Source of the DNA: Anaerolineales bacterium
GTDB taxonomy: Bacteria > Chloroflexota > Anaerolineae > 4572-78 > J111
Length of the DNA: 64,000 bases
Direction: 5' to 3'
Assembly (NCBI GenBank): GCA_015075405.1
Contig: JABTUK010000003.1
Span: forward strand, 744,001-808,000
Shown here: positions 50,957 to 59,550 of the stretch, piece by piece
Layout of the letters: the number at the start of each line of letters is the position of its first letter
Position numbering within the stretch: the first letter of the stretch is position 1
Notes under the pieces: model-generated
The model's input: the letters and a program-made list of their open reading frames with translations, nothing else
Databases searched by the model: none
What the model was told of the DNA's origin: nothing
Made by a program: the position numbers and the translations under genes

Positions 50957-51017
50957 AGGCGGAAGGATGAAGGATGAAATTTGTATTCGCCATTCATCAT
51001 TCGCCATTTGCTGATTC
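50955..51017. repeat. Word-repeat hairpin (ggatgaa/attcgcc)
   Basis: GGCGGAAGGATGAAGGATGA at the left faces TATTCGCCATTCATCATTCG at the right; stem imperfect. It begins at the hisA stop (TAA 50954-50956) and ends before the TrpF-like gene. The words recur at 61728-61783. Confidence 0.65.
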
Positions 51018-51034
51018 ACTGGGAGGATTGATTT

Positions 51035-51715
51035 TTGATTGCGCAGATTTACGCCGCGACATCAGTGGCGGATGCTTTGAAGATGGTTGAATTGGGGGTG
51101 GATCAAGTTGGTTTTGTAGCCGGAGATTACGGCGAGGTGTTTGGCGAGTTAACCTTTGCCCAGGCGCGGGCCATTGCCGCTGCCCTCAAGGGCCGGGCAA
51201 CCTCGTCGGCGTTGACAATGAGCACCGATGTGGCCGAAATTGAACGCATGGCCGAGGCCGTCCAGCCGGATATTATCCACATTTCCAGCGACACCGAGGC
51301 TGTGGGCGTCGAGGCGATGCGAGAACTCCGTCGCCGCCTGCCCAAAACGATTGCCCTGATGAAAGCCATTCACGTCGGCGGCTCGGAGAGCATTGACACA
51401 GCGTTACAATTCGCCGCCGTAGCCGAAATTTTGCTCCTCGATACCAAAGTAACCGGCATGCCCGGCGTCGGCGCAACGGGCATGACCCACGATTGGAACA
51501 TCAGCCGCGAGATCGTGGCCCAAGTGGGGCAGCAGGCCAGGGTTATTCTGGCCGGCGGGCTGGTTCCGGCCAACGTGGGCGCAGCCATCGCCGCCGTGCA
51601 GCCCTGGGGTGTAGATAGCAACACCGGCACCAATCTCCGCGGGGACCCGGTGAAAAAAGACTGGGAGCGGGTGAGAGAGTTTGTGCAACAAGCGAAGATG
51701 ACACGTGAAACGTGA
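51035..51715 (+). CDS. TrpF-like (phosphoribosylanthranilate isomerase family) barrel protein
   Basis: A 226-residue TIM barrel embedded in the his operon. ADALKMVELGVDQVGFVAGD, EILLLDTKV, GATGMTHDWNIS and ILAGGLVPANVGAAIAA, then GVDSNTG are TrpF family features. The hallmark KICG start with the catalytic Cys is replaced by IAQIYAATS, so the general base is missing while the acid Asp in LLLD remains. It may be a repurposed isomerase, perhaps working with HisA/HisF, or a lost function. TTG start with GGGAGG eight bases upstream. Confidence 0.78.
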   Translation: MIAQIYAATSVADALKMVELGVDQVGFVAGDYGEVFGELTFAQARAIAAALKGRATSSALTMSTDVAEIERMAEAVQPDIIHISSDTEAVGVEAMRELRRRLPKTIALMKAIHVGGSESIDTALQFAAVAEILLLDTKVTGMPGVGATGMTHDWNISREIVAQVGQQARVILAGGLVPANVGAAIAAVQPWGVDSNTGTNLRGDPVKKDWERVREFVQQAKMTRET

Positions 51716-51764
51716 TGCGTGATGCGTGAGAACTTCAGAGTCGTTCTTCACGTATCACGCATCA
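51713..51764. repeat. Word-repeat hairpin (gtgatgcgt) at the TrpF-like stop
   Basis: TGATGCGTGATGCGTGAGAA (51713-51732) pairs with TTCTTCACGTATCACGCATC (51744-51763) with one mismatch and one bulge. The stop codon TGA (51713-51715) is the first word of the repeat. Confidence 0.85.
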
Positions 51765-51791
51765 TTCTATAAAGTGTAACCAGGATAAATC

Positions 51792-52574
<783 letters not shown>

Positions 52575-52578
52575 AAAA

Positions 52579-52616
52579 AGTGTCATTTCGACCGAAGGGA
52601 GAAATCCCCTTCGACG
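52579..52616. repeat. Truncated relative of the miniature element
   Basis: GTGTCATTTCGACCGAAGGG then AGAAATCCCCTTCG carries the core ATGTCATTTCGA-like sequence of the mobile element and a small hairpin (CGAAGGG/CCCTTCG), but neither GTAAC ends nor flanking duplication. It begins right after the hisF stop. Confidence 0.6.
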
Positions 52617-52680
52617 TTGGCTAATACGCCTGTTAGCGAGGATAATTCCCGTCAGCGTCGCTTGTATAGGTGGAGATAAA

Positions 52681-53052
52681 TTGCAAATTAATAGCCATCC
52701 AAAATCTACGCCCGGTAGGGCAGTCCAAAATCTAAAATTCAACGAAGCTGGTCTCATTCCCGCCATTGTCCAGGATGCCACCAGCGGGCAAGTTTTAATG
52801 CTGGCTTGGATGAATGAAGAAAGTTTACGGCTGACCCTGGAACAGGGCGAAACCTGGTTCTGGAGTCGCAGCCGGGGCGAGTTGTGGCACAAGGGCGCAA
52901 CCAGCGGCAACACTCAAAGAGTCCGCCACATTTTTTACGACTGCGATGGCGACACCTTGCTGGTGCAGGTAGAGGCGGCCGGGCCGGCTTGCCATACAGG
53001 TGAGACGAGCTGCTTTTTCAGGTTGTTAGAACCTTATAGACAAATCACTTAA
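52681..53052 (+). CDS. hisI: Phosphoribosyl-AMP cyclohydrolase
   Basis: Opens the purine ring of phosphoribosyl-AMP. The 123-residue protein has LIPAIVQDATSGQVLMLAWM, WFWSRSRGELWHKGATSGN and the metal-binding DCDGDTLL and HTGETSCF. It is single-function; hisE is a separate gene after purA. TTG start preceded by GGTGGAGA. Confidence 0.93.
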   Translation: MQINSHPKSTPGRAVQNLKFNEAGLIPAIVQDATSGQVLMLAWMNEESLRLTLEQGETWFWSRSRGELWHKGATSGNTQRVRHIFYDCDGDTLLVQVEAAGPACHTGETSCFFRLLEPYRQIT

Positions 53053-53299
53053 AAGTCATACTATCATTGTAGCAGCGACGGCGTGGGAGCCCGGCCCGCT
53101 AAAAGATTGTACGATGTTTATCTGCTTTGTCTATTAGCAGGTGAGGCCTCGCATATTGAGCATGAACTAACTTTGCCATGAATTACACAAATTTTCACTA
53201 AAAATTTTCGTGTTAATTCGTGCAATTCGTGGCGAAAAATTCTGTTTGACTCCGGCTCGTCCCGGTTAGGAAATTAATGTTTCAGGAGAGACAAATTCA

Positions 53300-54574
53300 A
53301 TGACAGTTACCGCAATTGTCGGCGCGCAATGGGGCGATGAGGGCAAAGGCCGCATCGTTGATGCCTTAGCCGAGCAAATGGAGTGGGTTATTCGCTTTCA
53401 GGGAGGCGATAATGCCGGGCATACCGTCATCAACGATCACGGCGAATTTAAATTACACCTGATTCCGTCCGGCATTTTTCACCCTGGCGTCAAATGCCTG
53501 GTCGGGACGGGCTGTGTGGTCAACCCGGCTGTTTTGCTGGAGGAATTGGAGGCGCTGGAGGCGGCAGGCGTCAATACCGCCAACCTGTTTGTCTCCGAGC
53601 GGGCGCATATGGTCATGCCCTATCACCGACTGCTGGACGGACTGCAAGAGGTTGCTTCGGGTAAAAGCGCCATCGGCACCACCAAACGAGGCATCGGCCC
53701 GGCCTACAGCGACAAAGGAGCGCGGCGCGGTCTGCGCTTGGGCGACCTGCTGCGGCCCGATTGGCTGGAAGCCCGGCTGGACCAGGCTATCGAGTTTGCC
53801 AACCGGGAATTGGTTCATTTCCAACAAACGCCGGTGGACCCGGCCCAGTTGCTGGACCAATGCCGCACCTGGGGCGAGCAGTTGGCGGCACGTCTGGTGG
53901 ACCCCCTGCCGTTGATTCGTCAGGCTTACGAGCAGGGCGCCAACATTTTGCTGGAAGGGCAGTTAGCCGCCATGCGTGACCTCGATTGGGGCACCTACCC
54001 TTACGTAACCTCATCCAATCCAACGGCCACTTTTGCCCCGGTTGGAGCAGGTTTGCCGCCTCAGGCAGTTAAGCGGGTTATCGGCGTGGTCAAGGCTTAC
54101 ACGACGGCGGTTGGCGCCGGCCCCATGCCGACAGATCAAGGGGATAATCAAACAGCCAAATGGTTACGCGAAAAAGGCCAGGAGTACGGGGCTACTACCG
54201 GGCGACCTCGGCGCTGCGGCTGGTTTGATGCGGTGGCGCTCAACTATGTGGCCTACCTCAACGGCTTTACCGATTTAGCCATTACCAAGCTGGATGTGCT
54301 CGACGGGCTGCCGGAATTAAAAATATGTACCGGCTATCGCCTGGGAGATGGTTCAATTATCCAACACGTGCCCGACACTCCAGTTTACGAGACAGTTGAA
54401 CCTGTCTATGAAAGCTGGCCGGGCTGGCCCAAAAATTCGACCGCAGCAGCACGGACCTGGGCAGACCTGCCCGAAGCCGCCCAAAATTATCTCAACCGGA
54501 TCGAGGAATTAGCCGGGGTCTCAATCCGGTATATTTCCGTTGGCCCCAAGCGGGATGAAATGTTTACCAAGTAG
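53300..54574 (+). CDS. purA: Adenylosuccinate synthetase
   Basis: GTP-dependent first step from IMP to AMP. The 424-residue enzyme has VGAQWGDEGKGRIVD (residues 7-21), GGDNAGHTV, GTTKRGIGPAYSDK and TTGRPRRCGWFDAV. The start follows TTTCAGGAGAG. It sits between hisI and hisE; AMP/ATP supply is the substrate of HisG. Its stop TAG (54572-54574) is formed by the repeat word gtagca. Confidence 0.95.
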   Translation: MTVTAIVGAQWGDEGKGRIVDALAEQMEWVIRFQGGDNAGHTVINDHGEFKLHLIPSGIFHPGVKCLVGTGCVVNPAVLLEELEALEAAGVNTANLFVSERAHMVMPYHRLLDGLQEVASGKSAIGTTKRGIGPAYSDKGARRGLRLGDLLRPDWLEARLDQAIEFANRELVHFQQTPVDPAQLLDQCRTWGEQLAARLVDPLPLIRQAYEQGANILLEGQLAAMRDLDWGTYPYVTSSNPTATFAPVGAGLPPQAVKRVIGVVKAYTTAVGAGPMPTDQGDNQTAKWLREKGQEYGATTGRPRRCGWFDAVALNYVAYLNGFTDLAITKLDVLDGLPELKICTGYRLGDGSIIQHVPDTPVYETVEPVYESWPGWPKNSTAAARTWADLPEAAQNYLNRIEELAGVSIRYISVGPKRDEMFTK

Positions 54575-54643
54575 CAAGTAGCAGAGTAACAGGGTAGCAG
54601 ATTTGCTATTTTGCGACCTTGCTACCTTGCTACCTTGCTACCT
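54570..54643. repeat. Word-repeat hairpin (gtagca family), second copy
   Basis: GTAGCAAGTAGCAGAGTAAC then AGGGTAGCA (54571-54599) faces TTGCGACCTTGCTACCTTGC then TACCTTGCTACC (54611-54642). Same words as at 553-608 but a different order, so the copies are related by vocabulary, not by exact sequence. It supplies the purA stop codon. Confidence 0.85.
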
Positions 54644-54657
54644 GTCACAGGTGCTTT

Positions 54658-54936
54658 ATGAGCGATTTTTTAACTCAACTGGCGGCACTGATTGCCGACC
54701 GCAAAACAAACCCGAAACAAGGCTCGTATACTAATGAATTACTGGCTGATCGGGCTAAAGCTGCTCAAAAAGTTGGCGAAGAAGCGGCTGAAGTGCTGGT
54801 GGCCGCCCTGGCCCAATCCGAAGCGCGGCTCATCGAAGAAATGGCCGATTTGATTTATCACAGCATGGTGCTGCTGGAAACCAGGGATGTCCGCTGGGCC
54901 GAGGTTGTGGCAGAGTTGGAAAAGCGTCATAAATAA
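54658..54936 (+). CDS. hisE: Phosphoribosyl-ATP pyrophosphatase
   Basis: Cleaves phosphoribosyl-ATP to phosphoribosyl-AMP, the second step of the pathway. The 92-residue all-alpha MazG-like protein has NPKQGSYTNELLA, KVGEEAAEVLVAA and EMADLIYHSMVLL. The ATG at 54658 is chosen because the frame upstream lies in the palindrome. Confidence 0.93.
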   Translation: MSDFLTQLAALIADRKTNPKQGSYTNELLADRAKAAQKVGEEAAEVLVAALAQSEARLIEEMADLIYHSMVLLETRDVRWAEVVAELEKRHK

Positions 54937-54975
54937 GGCGAGTTGCTTTACCAACTTAAAAACTTAATCAGACGA

Positions 54976-55036
54976 AACCTTCCCGGAAGCTCGGCTTATT
55001 TAGGATCCATCACTTTCAAAACAGCTTCCGGGAAGA
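54976..55036. repeat. Inverted repeat after hisE
   Basis: CTTCCCGGAAGCT and AGCTTCCGGGAAG are perfect complements of 13 bases separated by about 33 bases. No T-run directly follows. It may mark the end of the his/purA unit. Confidence 0.65.
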
Positions 55037-55093
55037 GGCAACATTTTGTTAACCTCTATAATTTCTTACCCAAAAACCCCCAATAATTAGGGG

Positions 55094-55122
55094 TTGACTG
55101 GAAATGGCGTCTCTCGTACAAT
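55094..55122 (+). promoter_or_regulatory. Strong sigma-70 promoter
   Basis: TTGACT (55094-55099), a 17-base spacer and TACAAT (55117-55122). Transcription should begin near 55129, inside the palindrome that follows. Confidence 0.75.
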
Positions 55123-55127
55123 GTTAA

Positions 55128-55149
55128 GAATGTTAAAATTTTAACATTC
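55128..55149. promoter_or_regulatory. 22-bp perfect palindrome at the start site, likely operator
   Basis: GAATGTTAAAATTTTAACATTC is perfectly symmetric and overlaps the expected transcription start. A repeat of the half site, ATGTTAAG, lies just upstream (55121-55128). The position suggests binding of a dimeric repressor. Confidence 0.65.
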
Positions 55150-55173
55150 CTAATATCAACGAGGATTCCTAAA

Positions 55174-55779
55174 ATGATAAACCAACCCGATGAACTGGTT
55201 ATTGAACAGAAACAAAAACTACTCAGCCAGCACCGGCGGAATTTAAATTATCTAGAGCAGCAGGCTGCTCAGTATGGTCTTAATGTTCCCCTGGAAATCC
55301 ACAATGCGCTCGTTGCCGAGCAGGATAAAGTGACTGCTCTGGAGCGAGACTTGGCTGCCTCAGGAATTGCTCCGCAGCCCAAGTCGAGCTGGCAAGCCTT
55401 AGTCATTGACCCTGACAGTAATTGGCGGCAAATCATTGTGGACAAAATCAATGAGTTGGGCGGTGGCGCAATCGAAGGTCAAACGGTACCGGCAGCAGAA
55501 CAGGCAGATACCCTGACCCACTGCGCTGTGGCTATTGTGGGGGTCAACCCCCAAACCCAGAACGATCCTTCGATTAGAGAATGGATCAAGGCTGTGGTAA
55601 AATTAAGTCACAATCTACCATTAATTTTGCTGGCTACCTGGGAAGACCGTGACACCCCTATCGCCTTGCGTCAGGCTCTACGTGAGAGTAAAATTAATGT
55701 CATACCAACCACCATCTTTAAAGAAACCTTTGATGGCTACTGGTTCTCGCGGGTACTGCATCAAATTTTAATCACCTGA
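55174..55779 (+). CDS. Receiver-like protein with N-terminal helical domain
   Basis: A 201-residue protein that I cannot name exactly. Residues about 8-62 are helical (LLSQHRRNLNYLEQQAAQYG, VAEQDKVTALERDL), similar to the effector-associated helical modules at the start of many Chloroflexota proteins. The rest (WQALVIDPDSNWRQIIVDKI, AIVGVNPQTQNDPSIREWIK, PLILLATW) looks like a degenerate receiver domain without the usual phosphoacceptor context. The start follows ACGAGGATTCCTAAA. Under control of the promoter/palindrome upstream; starts a unit with the two DUF4230 genes. Confidence 0.6.
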   Translation: MINQPDELVIEQKQKLLSQHRRNLNYLEQQAAQYGLNVPLEIHNALVAEQDKVTALERDLAASGIAPQPKSSWQALVIDPDSNWRQIIVDKINELGGGAIEGQTVPAAEQADTLTHCAVAIVGVNPQTQNDPSIREWIKAVVKLSHNLPLILLATWEDRDTPIALRQALRESKINVIPTTIFKETFDGYWFSRVLHQILIT

Positions 55780-55793
55780 AAGGGTCGCCTGAT

Positions 55794-56567
55794 TTGAATC
55801 GTCGGAGGGGCATTTTTATTTTTCTCGCCGGGGCGCTTTTTATTGGCTTACTAGCAGCGGTGGGATTTAGCGCCTTTCGCCTGGGTCAACAAACGCTGGC
55901 CGAGCGGCAGGGCAACCCTACCGAAGAGACACTCCCCTCACCCACCCCCTCGATTATTGCTCAGCCCCCACCGATTATTACCAATACCCCAACAGCCACC
56001 CCCACCGTAACCCCCACCCGCGAACCCACTGCCACGCCCAGCCCGACCCGCAAACCCACTCCTACACCTTCACCCACCCCCATTATTGTCAGCATCACCG
56101 AACTGGGCCGCCTGGAAACCACCGAGTTTGCCATGCGCACCGTGATTGACCTGGAGAAGGACCCCAGTAATCTCTGGGAAAAATTGGTTGGCACCGACAA
56201 GTTGATGCTCATCGCCGAGGGCGAAGTGGTAGCCGGGTTTGATTTGCAAAAGGTGGATGAGAAAAAGGATATTGAGGTTCAGGGAACGACTGTAAAAATC
56301 ACGCTGCCTCCCCCCGAAATTCTGTACAGCCGGATTGACAACGAGAAGACGTATGTTTACGAGCGCCAGACCGGGCTGCTGGTCAAGCAGGACCCCAGCC
56401 TGGAAAGTCGTGCCCGCCTGTTAGCCGAAAAGAACTTGGTGGAGTGGGCCGAACAACGCGGCATCTATCAAAAGGCGGAAGTGGCGGGCCGGGCTTATTT
56501 GGAGAATTTTTTGCGCTCGTTAGGTTTCACCGATGTTACCATCGAGGTGGAAGAGAAGGAATTATGA
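55794..56567 (+). CDS. DUF4230 protein with Thr/Pro-rich linker, copy 1
   Basis: A 257-residue membrane-anchored protein from a TTG start. One transmembrane helix (about 8-27), a low-complexity linker of PTATPTVTP type (about 42-96) and a DUF4230 domain to the end (IVSITELGRLETTEFAMRTV, LIAEGEVVAGFDL, ITLPPPEIL, YLENFLRSLGFTDVTIEV). The domain should face the cell exterior. Function of the family is unknown. Overlaps the next gene by four bases. Confidence 0.8.
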   Translation: MNRRRGIFIFLAGALFIGLLAAVGFSAFRLGQQTLAERQGNPTEETLPSPTPSIIAQPPPIITNTPTATPTVTPTREPTATPSPTRKPTPTPSPTPIIVSITELGRLETTEFAMRTVIDLEKDPSNLWEKLVGTDKLMLIAEGEVVAGFDLQKVDEKKDIEVQGTTVKITLPPPEILYSRIDNEKTYVYERQTGLLVKQDPSLESRARLLAEKNLVEWAEQRGIYQKAEVAGRAYLENFLRSLGFTDVTIEVEEKEL

Positions 56568-57226
56568 ATAAACCAGCACAGCGGCAGTATCTAGTTTGGG
56601 GCGGTATTGCCGCAGCGGCGTTAGTTGGCATTGCCCTCATTGCTTTCTTTGTAGGCCGCCTTTTTCCACCAGTCCTGCCGCCAACCGCCACACCACTGCC
56701 AACCTCGACTCCTCTCCCTCCACCGGTCGTTACCATTCAAAGTATCAAAGCCCAGGCAAAATTATCCACGATAGAGTATAATACTGTCACCGAGATTTAT
56801 CGAGAAAAAGTACCCGAAGGTTGGTTCAACGAACTGTTGGGTACCAGAGAACGGCTGTTAATGTTGGTCTATGGGGATGTTCAAGCGGGCTTCGATTTGG
56901 AAAAATTAGAAGAGGGCGACTTGTGGACCGATGGCAAGCGGGTGCGGCTAGTTTTACCTGCTCCCGAAATCCTCAACGCCGGCATAGATTTTGACCGGAC
57001 GCACATTGTTTATTATGAAAACAACTTGATTCTTGAAGACAATAACCCCAACCTTCAAGGCGAAGCCTTGGGGGAGGCCCAAAAAGCAATTGAAGAAGCA
57101 GCCCTCAAGGAAGGAATTCTCGATAAAGCCAACACCCACGGCAAGCTCTACTACGAAAACTTCCTGCGCTCTCTCGGCTTCACCGACGTTGAAGTTGTTA
57201 CCAATGCCCAGGTGTTTGAAGAGTAA
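56564..57226 (+). CDS. DUF4230 protein, copy 2
   Basis: A 220-residue relative of the previous gene, with one transmembrane helix (about 11-31), a shorter Pro/Thr linker and the DUF4230 domain: IKAQAKLSTIEYNTVTEIY, VYGDVQAGFDLEKL, VLPAPEILNAGIDFDR and YYENFLRSLGFTDVEVV. The tandem pair arose by duplication. Start overlaps the previous stop (ATGA). Confidence 0.8.
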   Translation: MNKPAQRQYLVWGGIAAAALVGIALIAFFVGRLFPPVLPPTATPLPTSTPLPPPVVTIQSIKAQAKLSTIEYNTVTEIYREKVPEGWFNELLGTRERLLMLVYGDVQAGFDLEKLEEGDLWTDGKRVRLVLPAPEILNAGIDFDRTHIVYYENNLILEDNNPNLQGEALGEAQKAIEEAALKEGILDKANTHGKLYYENFLRSLGFTDVEVVTNAQVFEE

Positions 57227-57304
57227 AAGGGTTTTGGCAGTTGGGACGTATAATGGGTGTGGGTTCTTTATGACGGTTCAGCCTGCGCCCGGTATCATTT
57301 TCAA

Positions 57305-57446
57305 TCTTACTTGTAACTGCACAACCATGTCATTTCGACCGCAGGGAGACGCTTCGCGCCCGATACCTTACTTTTACGTGTGCGCCCTAGAGATTTCTCG
57401 ACCTTCGGTCTCGAAATGACATGAGACCGAGTAGTAACTCTTACTT
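57305..57446. mobile_element. Miniature inverted-repeat element, copy D, with 8-bp direct-repeat flanks
   Basis: The element spans 57313-57438, from GTAACTGCACAACCATGTCA then TTTCGA to TCGAAATGACATGAGACCGA then GTAGTAAC. TCTTACTT is repeated exactly on both sides (57305-57312 and 57439-57446). An internal stem uses CGACCTTCGGTCTCG. It lies upstream of purH. Confidence 0.82.
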
Positions 57447-57467
57447 TAATCGAAAGGACCTACTTAG

Positions 57468-58985
57468 ATGCCCACAGCCTTATTTTCAGTTTCAGACAAA
57501 AGCGGTTTAATTGATTTTGCTCGCAGCCTGGCCCCATTGGGTTGGGATTTTGTAGCCAGCGGCGGCACGGCCAAAGCTTTAGGTGAGGCCGGATTGCCCG
57601 TAACCGATGTAGCTGCTGTCACCGGCGCCCCTGAAATGTTGGGCGGAAGGGTCAAAACACTGCATCCGGTGATTTATGCCGGTATTTTAGCGCGACCCTC
57701 GGAGGAAGACCGGGCTGAGCTGGCCGAACATCGGATTGGCGAGATTGATTTAGTGGTCTGCAATCTGTACCCTTTTCAAAAGACAATTGCCCAGCCGAAT
57801 GTATCAATGAATGAAGCAATCGAGCAAATTGACATTGGCGGGGTAACGTTGCTGCGGGCGGCAGCCAAAAACTTTGTGCGGGTCACGGTGATTTGTGATC
57901 CGGCCGATTATGCAGCGGTAGCCGAGGAGCTGCACCAAAACGGGTTTGTCTCCACAGCGCGCCGGGCCGAACTGGCCCGCAAAGCCTTTGCCCATACCGC
58001 TCGCTACGATGCCGCCATTACCAATTATTTGGCCCGTGAGGCCGGCGCAGAGTTACCGTCAACGCTCACTGCTTCGCTGGTAAAAGTGCAGGAAATGCGC
58101 TACGGCGAAAATCCGCACCAGGCAGCCGCCCTTTACGCAGCGGATGAAAGCATTGGCCCTTTGGGCGGAACACTCCTGCAAGGCAAGGCGTTGAGTTATA
58201 ATAATATGCTGGACCTGGATGCGGCCTGGCAGGCGGTTCAATCTTTTACTGAACCCAGTGTGGTCATTGTCAAACACCTTTCGCCGTGTGGCATTGCCAG
58301 CGCCACTGATCTGGCGACTGCGTTTAGCCAGGCCCTGGTTTCGGACCCGGTCAGCGCCTTTGGCGGGGTGATTGCGGTGAATCGAGAATTTGATGAAGGC
58401 ACAGCTACGGCCCTGGGCGACCTATTTGTTGAAGCGATTGCTGCTCCCGCTTTTAGCGAAGCGGCCAGAGAGATTTTGTCGAGCCGCAAAAACTGCCGGC
58501 TGCTGGCTATCCCCGAACCCATTGATACCACCGTCGAGTTTCGCACCGTGGCCGGCGGTCTGCTGGCCCAGCAGCGCGATTACGGCGATCCGGCCGATAC
58601 CACGTGGCAGGTTGTCACTGCCCGCCAGCCTTCGGCAGCGGAAATGACTGCTTTGCAGTTTGCCTGGCGAGCCTGCCAGCATGTCAAGAGTAATGCGATT
58701 GTGTTTGCTGTTGGTACAGCAACCGTTGGCATTGGCGGCGGACTGCCCAGCCGGGTTGATTCGGTCAAGCTGGCGGCAGCCAAAGCGGGCGAAAAAGCTC
58801 AAGGGGCGGTGATGGCCTCCGATGCGTTCTTTCCTTTCCCGGATGGCATCGAGGCGGCGGCCGCCGCCGGGGTCAAGGCCGTCGTTCAGCCCGGCGGTTC
58901 CGTGCAGGATCAGGCGGTGATTGCCGCCGCAGATAAATTGGGATTAGCCATGGTCTTTACCGGCGTCAGGCATTTTAGGCACTAA
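57468..58985 (+). CDS. purH: Bifunctional AICAR transformylase/IMP cyclohydrolase
   Basis: Last two steps of IMP synthesis. The 505-residue protein has the IMP cyclohydrolase domain (ALFSVSDKSGLIDFARSLA, ASGGTAKAL, GRVKTLHPVIYAGIL) and the AICAR transformylase domain (RYGENPHQAAALYA, VIVKHLSPCGIA, the catalytic Lys-His in VKHLSPCG, SDAFFPFPDGIEAAA). It uses the AICAR that HisH/HisF release, matching its place close to the his genes. Start follows GAAAGGACC. Confidence 0.95.
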   Translation: MPTALFSVSDKSGLIDFARSLAPLGWDFVASGGTAKALGEAGLPVTDVAAVTGAPEMLGGRVKTLHPVIYAGILARPSEEDRAELAEHRIGEIDLVVCNLYPFQKTIAQPNVSMNEAIEQIDIGGVTLLRAAAKNFVRVTVICDPADYAAVAEELHQNGFVSTARRAELARKAFAHTARYDAAITNYLAREAGAELPSTLTASLVKVQEMRYGENPHQAAALYAADESIGPLGGTLLQGKALSYNNMLDLDAAWQAVQSFTEPSVVIVKHLSPCGIASATDLATAFSQALVSDPVSAFGGVIAVNREFDEGTATALGDLFVEAIAAPAFSEAAREILSSRKNCRLLAIPEPIDTTVEFRTVAGGLLAQQRDYGDPADTTWQVVTARQPSAAEMTALQFAWRACQHVKSNAIVFAVGTATVGIGGGLPSRVDSVKLAAAKAGEKAQGAVMASDAFFPFPDGIEAAAAAGVKAVVQPGGSVQDQAVIAAADKLGLAMVFTGVRHFRH

Positions 58986-59550
58986 CCTAAATTATACCCA
59001 AAAGTACAGGCGAATAGGCTGATTTTCGCTTGAAATTTTCTTGTCATTTTGCTAGAATATCACTATTCAGCGAGTTTGCAGACAACAAACGCTCGAATGT
59101 TCTAGCGCACCATTTGTTTAATTTGAGCAACCGTCAGCATCGTCAATATCGTAATTTAAATCCTCAAGATTCCCTCTCTCTCCTGGGGGCTAGAACTCGG
59201 GTCGTGACGCAAACCGACAAATGGGCGCGATTGTCTGTCGTACCATCGGCTTAGGTTTGGAGCGCGCGCAATGGGGCGAGCCGCAGGATAACCTTGCCAC
59301 ATGACAACCAAATATTTCTTTGCTCGATTCACTACTGGTTTGGGTATTGGCTTTGAAAGGATATCATATTCTATGAACTAGACTTTGGGGGCTTAAGTGC
59401 GACTAATTTCCCACTCCGTAAGAACCTTATCGCATCGGGATTTACGCGGTGTTTACTGATAGCTATTTTTAAAGATGATATATTAACCATTGGATCAACG
59501 TTAAAAGACTGCGCAGTAAGTTAATAGGCCCATCAGGGCAGGAGGATTAA
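58986..59550 (+). other. Long leader region upstream of prkA
   Basis: 565 bases without a convincing gene. It begins with a good promoter (59030-59058), has a hairpin at about 59073-59097 (GCGAGTTTG/CAAACGCTCG) and a C/T-rich and G-rich middle part (59169-59280). The only open frame (59030-59254) starts inside the promoter and has no ribosome site. Either a long 5' untranslated region of prkA or a separate small RNA. The last bases hold AGGAGG before prkA. Confidence 0.5.
59030..59058 (+). promoter_or_regulatory. Sigma-70 promoter upstream of prkA
   Basis: TTGAAA (59030-59035), a 17-base spacer and TAGAAT (59053-59058). Predicted start near 59065, almost 490 bases before the prkA ATG. Confidence 0.65.

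Noticed and set aside
53053..53299. A possible RNA gene between hisI and purA.
   Set aside because: No cloverleaf or stable fold seen. The sequence AATTCGTGCAATTCGTGGCG is a word-like repeat of a kind common in intergenic DNA.
59030..59254. A 74-codon frame upstream of prkA.
   Set aside because: It starts inside the -35 box of a good promoter, has no ribosome-binding site and no protein-like pattern.
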